From the NCBI GenBank assembly GCA_009838645.1, contig VXRC01000047.1, positions 1 to 64,000 on the forward strand: a stretch of 64,000 nt of DNA. The letters run 5' to 3'. Positions 1 through 8,504 of the stretch are shown in pieces. Both the position numbers and the translations under genes were made by a program. This DNA comes from Gemmatimonadota bacterium (GTDB lineage Bacteria; JAAXHH01). The notes under the pieces were generated by a model. That model was not told the DNA's origin. It saw only the letters and a program-made list of their open reading frames with translations, and did not search any database. How positions within the stretch are numbered: the stretch's first letter is position 1; each line of letters begins with the position of its first letter.

Positions 1-182
<182 letters not shown>

Positions 183-234
183 TGCTTCATGCTACGACGT
201 CGTTTCCTCATTCCTTGTAATTGCAACCCATTTC

Positions 235-352
235 TTCCGGTGGCGATAGCGGAGGGGAAACACCTCTTCCCATTCCGAACAGAGTAGTTAAGCCCTCTTG
301 CGCCGATGGTACTGCTTGGGTGACCTTGTGGGAGAGTAGGACGCTGCCGGGG
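235..352 (+). rRNA. rrf: 5S ribosomal RNA
   Basis: About 118 nt. The core CGCCGATGGTACTG (301-314) and the GGGAGAGTAGGACG segment are typical of bacterial 5S rRNA. The two ends pair over about ten positions with a few G-U pairs (TTCCGGTGGC at 235-244 with GCTGCCGGGG at 343-352), which sets the boundaries. It lies directly downstream of the 23S gene and upstream of an intrinsic terminator. Confidence 0.95.
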
Positions 353-361
353 GATGCTGAG

Positions 362-398
362 AAGGCGCTCGATTCATTTCGGGCGCCTTTTCTATTTT
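362..398 (+). terminator. Rho-independent terminator of the rRNA operon
   Basis: Perfect 7-bp stem AAGGCGC (362-368) / GCGCCTT (383-389) with a 14-nt loop, followed by a T-rich run to 398. It starts ten bases after the 5S gene, on the same strand, and ends rrn transcription before the convergent minus-strand locus. Confidence 0.85.
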
Positions 399-677
399 GG
401 GGTGCTTTTGTGCGTACGGAGGGATACGTTACTGAGGCCGGCGCGCGGGGGTCGCCTGTCTATGCCAGCGGCGTTGGCCTCCGACGACTTCTCATTCAGC
501 GGACGACTCGTCGGAGACCTTGTTTACGGACGCGCCAGTCGCCCGTTCCTCTTGTCGCCCGCAGCCCATGTCAATCCACTGAACAACAACTTAAAACGAA
601 CACTCCGATATCTTGGAATGGCAGTTCACCAGGTAGGTCCCGGCAGTCGACTTCACAAAGTACCTTTACGCTTTCTC
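399..677. other. Intergenic region between rrn terminator and convergent ABC gene
   Basis: No gene could be supported here. The only structure seen is a 9-bp inverted repeat, CTCCGACGA (479-487) / TCGTCGGAG (508-516), with a 20-nt spacer. It lies downstream of the minus-strand ATPase gene and could be a 3' hairpin of that operon, but no U-tract follows it on either strand. Confidence 0.5.
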
Positions 678-1352
678 CTACGCCGCGGCTTTCTGCACGA
701 TGCGCCCGTCGAAGAGGCGGATGATTCGGTGGGCGTGGTTGGCCAGCGTCTGGTCGTGGGTCACCATGATTATAGTCGTGCCCGCCTCGTTCAGGCCAAT
801 GAGCAATTCCATCACCTCGGTACCGTTTGCCGAGTCCAGGTTGCCGGTCGGCTCGTCGGCCAGAATCAACTTGGGATTGCCGATGACCGCCCGCGCCACG
901 GCCACGCGCTGCTGCTGGCCGCCTGAAAGCTGCTGCGGAAAGTGATTCCGCCGGTGGAGAATCTGCATATGTTCCATGGCCGCTTCCACGCGTTGCTTTC
1001 GCTCCGCCTTGGAAGTGCCCAGGTAGATCAGCGGCAGCTCGATGTTCTCGTACACGGTGAGTTCGTCGATCAGGTTGAAGCTCTGGAAGACGAAGCCGAT
1101 GTTGTTCTTGCGCAGGTTGGCGCGTTGCCGCTCGGAGTGGGCGGACACTTCCTCGCCAACGAAGTGGTACTCTCCGCCTGTGGGGTTGTCGAGGAGCCCG
1201 AGGATGTTGAGGAGAGTGGACTTGCCGCAACCCGACGGACCCATGATAGCCACGAACTCCCCTACGTCCACGGCCATGGTCACGTCGTTGAGCGCCGTCG
1301 TCTCCACTTCTTCCGTCGCGTAAAGCTTCTTGAGATGCTGTGTCCGAATCAT
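678..1352 (-). CDS. ABC transporter ATP-binding protein, MacB/LolD type
   Basis: A 224-residue cytoplasmic ATPase that would energise an FtsX-type permease. Walker A is GPSGCGKST (residues 38-46), the signature is LSGGQQQRVAVARA, and Walker B is LILADEPTGNLDS, the exact form usual in the MacB/LolD/FtsE group. I chose the ATG at 1352 because a TTGGAG ribosome site sits six bases upstream; an in-frame TTG at 1364 lies inside that site. It follows the HlyD adaptor gene on the same strand and is probably cotranscribed with it. The obvious permease partner is the 809-residue protein at 10447-12876. Base composition is GC-rich, unlike most of the natural-product locus. It is the last gene of the locus and faces the rRNA operon. 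Confidence 0.93.
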   Translation of the reverse strand: MIRTQHLKKLYATEEVETTALNDVTMAVDVGEFVAIMGPSGCGKSTLLNILGLLDNPTGGEYHFVGEEVSAHSERQRANLRKNNIGFVFQSFNLIDELTVYENIELPLIYLGTSKAERKQRVEAAMEHMQILHRRNHFPQQLSGGQQQRVAVARAVIGNPKLILADEPTGNLDSANGTEVMELLIGLNEAGTTIIMVTHDQTLANHAHRIIRLFDGRIVQKAAA

Positions 1353-1431
1353 GGTGTGCTCCAATTATGTATTATTGCGCCTGGCGCCGTCGCCTCCTGA
1401 TCGAGAACCTTCCGACATGTGTCCGTACCCG

Positions 1432-2766
1432 TTACTGCAATACAAGCCGTTCCATGTCGCCGAAGTTGTCGTACATGGACGTAATGACCTGCTCACCCTC
1501 TTCGAGACCTTCCAGCACCTCGAAGTACTGACTGTTCTGCCTTCCGAGCCGTATCGCGCGCCGCACGGCGGTCTCGCCGGCAGGATCGAGCACGTAGATC
1601 CACCGCCCGCCCGTCTTCTGGTAGAACCCGCCCCGGGGCACCTGAAGGGCGTCCGCCAGTTCGCCCAAGGCGATACGCACCTGTAGCGTCTGGCCCCGGC
1701 GCAGCCCCTCCGGCATCCCTTCGGGGAACACCATGTCCGCTTCGAACTGACCCTCGAGCACCTCGGGATACACCCGGCTCATCACCAGGTCGTAGGACCC
1801 TCCGGCGAAATCGAAGGAGCCGGCTTGTCCGGACCGGATGCGGGCGATGTAGTGCTCGTCGATCGCCGCTCTCACTTTGAAAGCGCCCTCTACATCGATC
1901 TGGCCGAGCCGCTCCCCGCCGGGTTTCGATTCGCCCACCTCGGCTATGAGCGAGGACAGAAGTCCCGCGATCGGCGCGCGGAGCGTCAGGTTCTCCTGGT
2001 TCTCCTTCACCATGTTCAGGTTAAGCTGCAGCCGATCGATCGATTCCTCCAGTTGCTGGATCTGCACCGCCTGGAAGAGCGAGTCCTGGCGCAGCGTCTC
2101 CACGGTGACGGAACGCTTACGCGTAAGATACTCGAGGTTGTCCCTGGCCTCGTCGTATTCCTGCTGTGAGACCAGGTCGGCCTCGAGTAAGGCGGCCTGC
2201 CGCTCGAACTCCCGTTCGGCCTTCCGCATTTCGAAATCGAGCTCCACCAGTTGCCCCCGCATCTCCAGGCGTCTTTGCTCCATCGTCACCCGCGTCTGCC
2301 GCAGGGCGTTCACCTCGCGGAAGAGCTCGGCTTCGCGCTGCATGACGTTGAGTTGCAGGTTGGCGTTAGATAGCCGCAGGATCGGGGTGCCCTGTTCCAC
2401 GTGCGTGCCCTGCTCGACGTAGACCTCCTCCACACGTCCGCCTTCCACGGCGTCCAGGTAGATCGTCGTGAGCGGCATCACCGCGCCCTGCTCGACGATG
2501 TACTCCAGGAAGGGACCGTAGGTGACCGGCGCCATGGTCAGCTTGCCGGCCTCGACGTTCAGCGACGACGGGTTGACGCTGAGCAGCGCATAGGCCCCGA
2601 AGGCGATTACCGCGGCCGCCAGGCCGCCGAGTGCGATCCGGCGCGGCGTGAAACGCTTCTTCTCGATCTGTCGGTCCGTAGTGCCTGGTTGCTCACGCTG
2701 TCTTTCATCCGTGAACATATCCACGAGACTCTTCGGATCTTTGTCGTCGTTACGTGAGCCAGTCAT
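1432..2766 (-). CDS. HlyD/MacA-family periplasmic adaptor
   Basis: A 444-residue membrane-fusion protein that would link an inner-membrane ABC permease to an outer-membrane exit duct. Residues 1-42 are cytoplasmic and polar. One membrane helix follows (about 43-63), then a biotinyl-lipoyl-like half domain, a long coiled-coil hairpin (about 140-265) rich in Glu/Arg/Gln, the second half domain, and a beta-barrel region to the end. The start has a strong ribosome site (AGGAGG at good spacing). Upstream lies a promoter with a TAGGG-type palindrome (2823-2867) shared with two other promoters of the locus. With the ATPase at 678-1352 and the permease at 10447-12876 it could form a MacAB-like tripartite exporter. 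The substrate is inferred to be the locus peptide or its toxic by-products. Confidence 0.9.
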   Translation of the reverse strand: MTGSRNDDKDPKSLVDMFTDERQREQPGTTDRQIEKKRFTPRRIALGGLAAAVIAFGAYALLSVNPSSLNVEAGKLTMAPVTYGPFLEYIVEQGAVMPLTTIYLDAVEGGRVEEVYVEQGTHVEQGTPILRLSNANLQLNVMQREAELFREVNALRQTRVTMEQRRLEMRGQLVELDFEMRKAEREFERQAALLEADLVSQQEYDEARDNLEYLTRKRSVTVETLRQDSLFQAVQIQQLEESIDRLQLNLNMVKENQENLTLRAPIAGLLSSLIAEVGESKPGGERLGQIDVEGAFKVRAAIDEHYIARIRSGQAGSFDFAGGSYDLVMSRVYPEVLEGQFEADMVFPEGMPEGLRRGQTLQVRIALGELADALQVPRGGFYQKTGGRWIYVLDPAGETAVRRAIRLGRQNSQYFEVLEGLEEGEQVITSMYDNFGDMERLVLQ

Positions 2767-2822
2767 AGATACCTCCTATGCATTTCCGTCCGGTGCTCTC
2801 CCAGCATAGTGTCCTTAACTGC

Positions 2823-2867
2823 ATAATACCCGTAACGTGGATTCGTTTCTATAAGGTGATTCCCTAC
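2823..2867 (-). promoter_or_regulatory. Operator A: TAAGG-N5-CCCTA palindrome plus -10 element for hlyD
   Basis: An imperfect palindrome TAAGG-TGATT-CCCTA at 2852-2866, flanked by CTA, is followed in minus-strand direction after about 20 bases by a -10 hexamer TATTAT (2823-2828). The hlyD start is about 57 bases farther on. The same block occurs at 17036-17050 and 17844-17858. TAGGG-N4-CCCTA is, as I recall, the reported site of NreC, a NarL/FixJ response regulator, and two such regulators are encoded in this locus. No good -35 hexamer is seen, which fits an activator-dependent promoter. Confidence 0.65.
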
Positions 2868-2958
2868 TTTCTTAAGATTAAACCCCTTATTTGCAGCGTA
2901 GATTCGTACACAATACACTCTGATTCGCGTAAGAATGCCTCGGGCTTGTAATCTCATC

Positions 2959-4158
2959 TCATTCCTTACAGCACAACGAAGAGAAGACCTTCAAATAACC
3001 ATCTGTTTGAATATCAAGAGAGTATGTGCTGACAACATGCTCTCTGGCAGCCTTCCCCATACGTCTTCTGAGTTCAGAATCTGACAAAATCCTGATAATC
3101 CTTTCAGCAATTTGATCTGTGTTTCCAACATCGGCATAGTAACCTCCAATGCCGTCCTCGAAAACCTCCTGCATGCCTTCTGTTCGTGTAGCCACTACCG
3201 GCGATTCACATGCCATTGCTTCCGCTATGCCCAACCCGAATCCCTCGCTGATACTGGTCATTACACATACAGAGGACAGAGAATAAAGGGCCGGCATATC
3301 CTCGCTTGAGGTTTCACCTAAAGCAAAAACCACGTGATCGTTCAGTCCCATGCGATCAGACATATTCAACAGATACTCATGATATGGACTGATCGTACCC
3401 ATTTCATGAAATACGCTTCCATTTCCTGTAATCAACAATGTCGCCTTGTCGTACGATCTATGTACCTTCTCGAATGCTTCGATGAGTATGTGGATACCTT
3501 TCATCGGATCGAGACGAACTGGACTGGTAATCAACTCCTCGGACACGTTTTTAAGAAAGCCGTACTTCATATTCTTGTGTGTCGGTTTAAAGAAATCGGT
3601 GTCCACTCCATTGTAGATGTTGATCATCTCGAGATCATACAACGCTCTGGCTTTCTCCTGCATGTATCTTGAGACACTGACGAAGGCATTCGCATTGCTG
3701 TTCAGAACTTCTTCAAAATCCGGACTTGACTTGTCCGGAATACCTGGAAGTACAGCAACAAGCGGTATCTGACACGTTTTTTTTATAATTCCTCCCACTA
3801 TGCCCGGAACCACGCCAAAGGTACAAATGAGATCAGCGGACTGTATCAACTGTGCCCAGTCTGAAGCCGAACGTTTGTAAAATGCCAAAGGGATGGAAAG
3901 GTCCTGAAGTGGATCGTCCCGGTCAGGTCTGGATGAAGGAACCTTGAAACGATAAACCTCGATGGGATGGGCATTGGGGCTTTTTAACAATTCTTTTTGA
4001 GGGGACTCACTGTTTTCACCAGAGATCGATAGTATCGATACTCTATGACCTCTGCGGGTGAAGCCCATTGCACAATCGTATATTTGCCTTTCCAGTCCAC
4101 CTACTTGAGGCCAGAATCCGTGACCTATTACGGCTATACGCATGGCTGTGTCCACCAT
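2959..4158 (-). CDS. GT4-family glycosyltransferase
   Basis: A 399-residue retaining GT-B glycosyltransferase. The N-terminal domain opens with IGHGFWPQVGGLERQI, the usual GT4 acceptor-side motif. The C-terminal donor domain has EGFGLGIAEAMACESPVV (the E-x7-E motif), then TEGMQEVFEDG. There is no signal peptide or membrane helix, so it is cytoplasmic and would use a nucleotide-sugar donor. It ends the run of AT-rich genes that begins at the S41 protease and lies 17 bases after the papain-fold/GT fusion, so it is probably in that operon. An ATG at 4143 is an alternative start. A sugar transferred to the peptide is the simplest reading of its position, but the acceptor is not shown by the sequence. 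Confidence 0.85.
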   Translation of the reverse strand: MVDTAMRIAVIGHGFWPQVGGLERQIYDCAMGFTRRGHRVSILSISGENSESPQKELLKSPNAHPIEVYRFKVPSSRPDRDDPLQDLSIPLAFYKRSASDWAQLIQSADLICTFGVVPGIVGGIIKKTCQIPLVAVLPGIPDKSSPDFEEVLNSNANAFVSVSRYMQEKARALYDLEMINIYNGVDTDFFKPTHKNMKYGFLKNVSEELITSPVRLDPMKGIHILIEAFEKVHRSYDKATLLITGNGSVFHEMGTISPYHEYLLNMSDRMGLNDHVVFALGETSSEDMPALYSLSSVCVMTSISEGFGLGIAEAMACESPVVATRTEGMQEVFEDGIGGYYADVGNTDQIAERIIRILSDSELRRRMGKAAREHVVSTYSLDIQTDGYLKVFSSLCCKE

Positions 4159-4175
4159 GGAAAATAAACCATCTG

Positions 4176-6500
4176 TTATGACAACAGGCCGTTATCCAGC
4201 ATGGCTTGTACGGATGGGAAAACACGATCCATTTCGATACCGTCGACGCACAAAGGACCGTTCTTATCTGGAATCCTGACTATGGAGTCCACGCCCGGGG
4301 CTACGCCTTCGTTAAACTCTCTGATCATTTCCAATGACCAGGACGTTCTGACCGATTGTCCAAAAACTGTTAGCGCGTTTATGAACTGAATGATTCGCGT
4401 CATCATGCAATCTTCTTTTTGTTTCGAATTCGTCCGGTCCATACACGGATTGGGATTCACTACCTGAGCAAGTCTGCGCCAACCGTGTTGCGCACTGACA
4501 AGGGTCTCATCGCAATATCCGGTTGCGACCATTCTGTTTACCGCATGCCGCCACCGAAGCGCGAATTGCCCGGTCAGCATCCAGATGTGGTGAATACAGG
4601 CGTCGTATATTTCCTGTGCCATCAATCGTTGCTGATTCATGCGTGAATCGGAAATGTTCTCTGCAAGTTTGAAGTAAGTCGCCAAGCCGTTGATTCCTGC
4701 TTTAACGGTCTCATTGTTTCTTTGAGTTTGTGCGATTTTCAGGTATTCCCAGGGGCTTTCGGGTTCCATGATGATTGGATAGAACAGATGTGGCATCAGT
4801 TGAAAACGTCTGAATCCCGAAATGTCTCCATCGCATTGCACGAGCCAGTCGTCATCATCCATCAGACCATGAATAGCAAGATAAGCAAGACCCAGTGTAA
4901 CAGCATAACCTTTGCCGAATCGGATATCGGGAAGGTTCAGATGGCACATCAATCGGTCCCAATCCAACCGTTGCCGTATCATCGACTCGGTGATCACCGT
5001 TACTCCACTGTCAACGATCTCCCGGGCGGTCCGCGGATGAACTCCATTATCCACGACAAAAACGTTGGATACACCAACGTGCAGTCGTAGAACCCGCAGA
5101 ATCTCCGATACGATAACGGCTCCGTCGCCTTTCAACTCTCTCAGTGGCATCAGCACTTTTACCTTACCACATTGGGTGTAACGGAGTATCTGTTTGACCC
5201 GATTGGACAGATCATCGCAAGACGGTTGATATACATCTTTCCGGACAAGCTGTCGAAGCGAGCGTTCCCGATGATGTTCTATGGAGTTGGCTACAAGTTT
5301 CATGCTATGGGTCGGCTGAGCTATGGTGAACGTGTGTCCGTGTTCAGTAGGTGATTCTGCCGAACACGCCGTGAACGGATCATCACAACACATATAGAGA
5401 GGCGATCTTTTTATGTCGCAGTACGAGTAGTAATCGGTTGACCCCTTACCAGGTTCCGAGTTGCAGCCTTCGATCAGGTTCCTGAGATTACTCAATACTC
5501 TGTATTCGCGCTCCGCAATGTCATGCAGGATATCACGGGCTTTTTTTACCAATGATACTTTCGGTTTCATGAGGCACTTTAGAAGGAGCCATCTCACATG
5601 GTTCGCCATTCTTGTTACTTCTGAATACGCTTCGAAGATGCGATAGTCCGAATCAATGTAACCATGCTCTTCCAAATACCCGATTCGCTCCGCCATGATT
5701 CTTTTATGTTCCCAAAGAACACGCAGAGGAATCGTGAGGGAATTCAGTGAACGACATTGATCCAATAAATCTGTCAGGTATGAATACACGGATACTCCCC
5801 AGATTCCAACCTCTTGAGGAACATACAGCATACGATACTTCTCAGCCGTATTTGCTGATTCCAAGTAATCCGAGAGCAATTCATACATTTGTCTGATATC
5901 GATATCGTACTTTCTACTGTGATCGGCTCTGTATAAGAAAACCTTGGGGCTTTCGTCTAACTGGTCTGCAGGATCGGTGTCATCGTTCAGTGCCTTATCA
6001 ATCACGGCTTCAAAGAGCTCACTGAACGTTATCGTTGATATATGATACTTCCATGACCTATTGTAACCGGAGATTTCAAACGTCCTGCTATTGTCGTCAT
6101 ATCCCGATACCAGTACTTCATGCAGATAATGGAATTGCTTGTATGGTGCCGTAGATGGTAAATGGAAATAATCAACGTCCAATTGCACGTGCCAATCTTC
6201 ATCGAGGCTCTGCATGACAAACTGTATGATGTCGTCGCGCCTCCGCGTGATCATGTTCTGTTCCAGGTTTTGGATCTCTAAGAATGGGCAAGAAACGAAA
6301 CATGAGTTTTTCTTCCCGCCTTTCGGTGAAAACGGGCTGACGTAGAATTTCAGGTCCCGATCGTTGTAATGATAGAGTTGGAGGAAATTACTACATATCC
6401 ACGGTGTAAACGCCATGTGCGGACGAATGACCGACAGCGGGTACATGTAGAACAGGTAAGACGTAACAGGAGGTTCTTGAACAGGGATTTGCTTTTTCAT
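4176..6500 (-). CDS. Fusion: papain-fold (BtrH-like) domain + GT-A glycosyltransferase
   Basis: 774 residues in two parts. Residues 1 to about 350 resemble the BtrH N-terminal/C39-like group of papain-fold proteins: a candidate nucleophile C36 in CSNFLQLY, and H127 in HEVLVSGYDD, the characteristic His segment. A helical stretch follows. Residues from about 460 look like a GT-A glycosyltransferase of the GT2/GT81 type: a VFVVDNG strand, FGKGYAVTLGLAYL, and the metal-binding QCDGDI. The family assignments are by eye and the second is weaker. I do not know of this exact fusion. It lies between the ABC exporter and the GT4 gene in one run of AT-rich genes. Possible jobs are acyl or peptidyl transfer by the first domain and sugar transfer by the second. 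Confidence 0.6.
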   Translation of the reverse strand: MKKQIPVQEPPVTSYLFYMYPLSVIRPHMAFTPWICSNFLQLYHYNDRDLKFYVSPFSPKGGKKNSCFVSCPFLEIQNLEQNMITRRRDDIIQFVMQSLDEDWHVQLDVDYFHLPSTAPYKQFHYLHEVLVSGYDDNSRTFEISGYNRSWKYHISTITFSELFEAVIDKALNDDTDPADQLDESPKVFLYRADHSRKYDIDIRQMYELLSDYLESANTAEKYRMLYVPQEVGIWGVSVYSYLTDLLDQCRSLNSLTIPLRVLWEHKRIMAERIGYLEEHGYIDSDYRIFEAYSEVTRMANHVRWLLLKCLMKPKVSLVKKARDILHDIAEREYRVLSNLRNLIEGCNSEPGKGSTDYYSYCDIKRSPLYMCCDDPFTACSAESPTEHGHTFTIAQPTHSMKLVANSIEHHRERSLRQLVRKDVYQPSCDDLSNRVKQILRYTQCGKVKVLMPLRELKGDGAVIVSEILRVLRLHVGVSNVFVVDNGVHPRTAREIVDSGVTVITESMIRQRLDWDRLMCHLNLPDIRFGKGYAVTLGLAYLAIHGLMDDDDWLVQCDGDISGFRRFQLMPHLFYPIIMEPESPWEYLKIAQTQRNNETVKAGINGLATYFKLAENISDSRMNQQRLMAQEIYDACIHHIWMLTGQFALRWRHAVNRMVATGYCDETLVSAQHGWRRLAQVVNPNPCMDRTNSKQKEDCMMTRIIQFINALTVFGQSVRTSWSLEMIREFNEGVAPGVDSIVRIPDKNGPLCVDGIEMDRVFPSVQAMLDNGLLS

Positions 6501-6553
6501 TTACTCATCCTGATTCCTTAAACGGCAGGGTTCATGCTTCTGATTGCAAATCT

Positions 6554-8215
6554 TTACGTGTGTACAAGATTCCCATTTTTAATCTCGAATGCGCGATCGG
6601 TTATTTCTGACACATCATCGTGCGATACACAGACGACGATTTTGTCTGTCAATTTTCGTTTTAGATAGTATTGAATCGATTGCTTAGATGGTCCGTCAAA
6701 GTGAGAAAAAGGTTCGTCAAGAACTACTATCGGGGAATCTTGAACCAGTACTCGTGCAAGTGCTATTTTCTGGCGTTGACCATCAGATACGTTCCTTCCG
6801 CCATCAGATACTACAAAATCCAGGTATGCGTATCCTTCCAGCTTATCTTCTTCAATACCTAGATCATTTAGTATGCGGACAATTTCATGGTCATTAATGG
6901 TATCGTCAAATAGCCGAATGTTCTCACGAATGGTGCCACTGAAGAGGTAGGTGTCTGAGGGCATTGCACTTATGCAATGCCGCCATTCCTGATTGTTAAA
7001 TCTTGCTATGTCGGTATCATCAATTAGTATTTTGCCTTCAGCAGGTTTTACCAACTTCAACAGCAATCTTAGAACTGTAGTTTTTCCCGTTCCATTGTTT
7101 CCATAGATAGTATTCCAACCAGTATTGAATATCGCGTTAACTTCCAAACAGGGGTTTTGGCCGTTGTAGCCAAAGACACAATTCCTGTACTCTACATGGT
7201 CGAATTTCAGCGAACCATTCGATTTTGATGATTGAGAGATCCCATCCTCCTCTTCATTCTCGTAGAATACGGAAATTCGTTGTAGTGAAGCTTTAGCCGC
7301 CAGATAGCTTTGGTATGATTGAGTTATGAAGTAAACCGGTGCGTTAAAACGATCTCTCAACGTGAGAAACGCAAACAAATATCCTACGCTCAGACTTCCC
7401 TCTACTACTAACAGTCCACCATAGCCGATAGTAATGATATACCCGATCGCCATAAGCAGCATGGTGACGGCATCGCCGCCTTGCATCCAACTGTCTCTGA
7501 TTATCGATGACCGTTTTAATGCTTGAAATCCCTTTTTTATCTTATCAAGCGACCATGCGTCGAGGTTGATTTGCCTGAGATGGATTATGTTCTGTATACC
7601 TGATGTCATCTGTTCAATACTCGTTGCGCGGTCTTCAGATACCTTCAAGTTGGAGTTTAGCGTAACGCTTCTGAACATGTACATGCGCAATCCAACGAAA
7701 GGCACAATCACGAAACTTGCTACTAACATTCTCCACTCCACGTAGCCAACAAACACTACAGCAGCAATGAATCCTAACAAACTAGTCATGGAATAGTACA
7801 AGATGGTCATGAGGAAGTTACGAATTTGTTCGGTATCCCCATCAACCCTTGCGAGAATGTCACCGGTTCCAAATTTCTGGTAAAAAGCATACCCAAGTTT
7901 GTACAGTTTTTCCGTGACGGCTTTTTTGGCGATTACTCCGACACGATTGGAAATTACGGAGGCCAGTACTCCCTGGCAAAATGACGCTGTCGCAATCAGA
8001 ACGGCTATTCCGGCAAAGTACAGACACTGTTCCTTTACAATTGACCAGTCTTGGGCGACAAGCCCCATATCAACTATTCTGGAGAAAATCAACGGTTTAA
8101 TGATGTTCAGTATCACCAGGACCGCTGCAACACAGCAAAAGCCTAACACGTGATAGACGTTTTCAATAAGCGCCCTGGGTATGAGTAGTGATTTCAACTC
8201 TTTGCTATGTACCAT
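6554..8215 (-). CDS. ABC exporter with fused membrane and ATPase domains
   Basis: A 553-residue half-transporter of the peptide/lipid exporter type, expected to work as a homodimer. Several membrane helices fill residues 1 to about 300, with helix pairs at about 20-75, 130-175 and 245-290. The ATPase domain has Walker A YGNNGTGKTTV, a degenerate signature VSDGQRQKIALARV in place of LSGGQ, and Walker B IVVLDEPFSHFD. It has no N-terminal C39 peptidase, so leader removal needs another protease: the S8 fusion, the papain-fold domain and the S41 enzyme are all candidates. Its start overlaps the end of the acyl-carrier-like gene by 11 bases, which argues for translational coupling. Confidence 0.88.
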   Translation of the reverse strand: MVHSKELKSLLIPRALIENVYHVLGFCCVAAVLVILNIIKPLIFSRIVDMGLVAQDWSIVKEQCLYFAGIAVLIATASFCQGVLASVISNRVGVIAKKAVTEKLYKLGYAFYQKFGTGDILARVDGDTEQIRNFLMTILYYSMTSLLGFIAAVVFVGYVEWRMLVASFVIVPFVGLRMYMFRSVTLNSNLKVSEDRATSIEQMTSGIQNIIHLRQINLDAWSLDKIKKGFQALKRSSIIRDSWMQGGDAVTMLLMAIGYIITIGYGGLLVVEGSLSVGYLFAFLTLRDRFNAPVYFITQSYQSYLAAKASLQRISVFYENEEEDGISQSSKSNGSLKFDHVEYRNCVFGYNGQNPCLEVNAIFNTGWNTIYGNNGTGKTTVLRLLLKLVKPAEGKILIDDTDIARFNNQEWRHCISAMPSDTYLFSGTIRENIRLFDDTINDHEIVRILNDLGIEEDKLEGYAYLDFVVSDGGRNVSDGQRQKIALARVLVQDSPIVVLDEPFSHFDGPSKQSIQYYLKRKLTDKIVVCVSHDDVSEITDRAFEIKNGNLVHT

Positions 8216-8489
8216 CAGACCCTCTTCGAGTACTGCGATTCAATTGCTCGAGAACGAGCTTGGCCATGTAATCAAAGCTTGTAAAAAACGCTTCGTTGAT
8301 ATCCTCATCATTTAACTCGATTTCGAATTCCGATTCGATAAGAAGAACGAATTCTATGGCCTGTATCGAATCACTTGCAAGATGATTGAGAACCACAGTT
8401 TCTCGATCTTCTTGTGCAACATTCAAGGTACCGCCAAGAAACGTATCGGTAAGCTCGTATAGATTTGTCTTAATCTCGTCTTTCGTCAT
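8205..8489 (-). CDS. Acyl-carrier-like protein of a peptide maturation system
   Basis: A 94-residue acidic helical protein with an acyl-carrier fold signature. LASDSIQAIEFVLLIESEF places D40-S41 where carrier proteins have their DSL phosphopantetheine site, followed by the usual helix and the acidic IELNDEDI segment. No NRPS, PKS or fatty-acid gene lies nearby. Small carrier-related proteins are a recognised part of Clostridium Cys-rich peptide clusters with the CcpM radical-SAM enzyme (TIGR04069, from memory). It overlaps the ABC exporter gene and follows the S8 fusion by 15 bases. Whether it is loaded with a phosphopantetheine arm, and what it carries, cannot be read from the sequence. Confidence 0.8.
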   Translation of the reverse strand: MTKDEIKTNLYELTDTFLGGTLNVAQEDRETVVLNHLASDSIQAIEFVLLIESEFEIELNDEDINEAFFTSFDYMAKLVLEQLNRSTRRGSDGT

Positions 8490-8504
8490 GATACCTATAC
8501 TTTC

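Noticed and set aside
479-516. Terminator for the ATPase gene from the 9-bp inverted repeat
   Set aside because: The 20-nt loop and lack of a U-tract make this unconvincing.
354-926. Plus-strand frames downstream of 5S
   Set aside because: They overlap the rRNA terminator and are antisense to the ATPase gene; composition is that of a shadow frame in GC-rich DNA.
2763-2957. 64-residue minus-strand frame between the GT4 and hlyD genes
   Set aside because: It contains operator A and the -10 element, has no ribosome site or recognisable sequence, and its end collides with the hlyD start.
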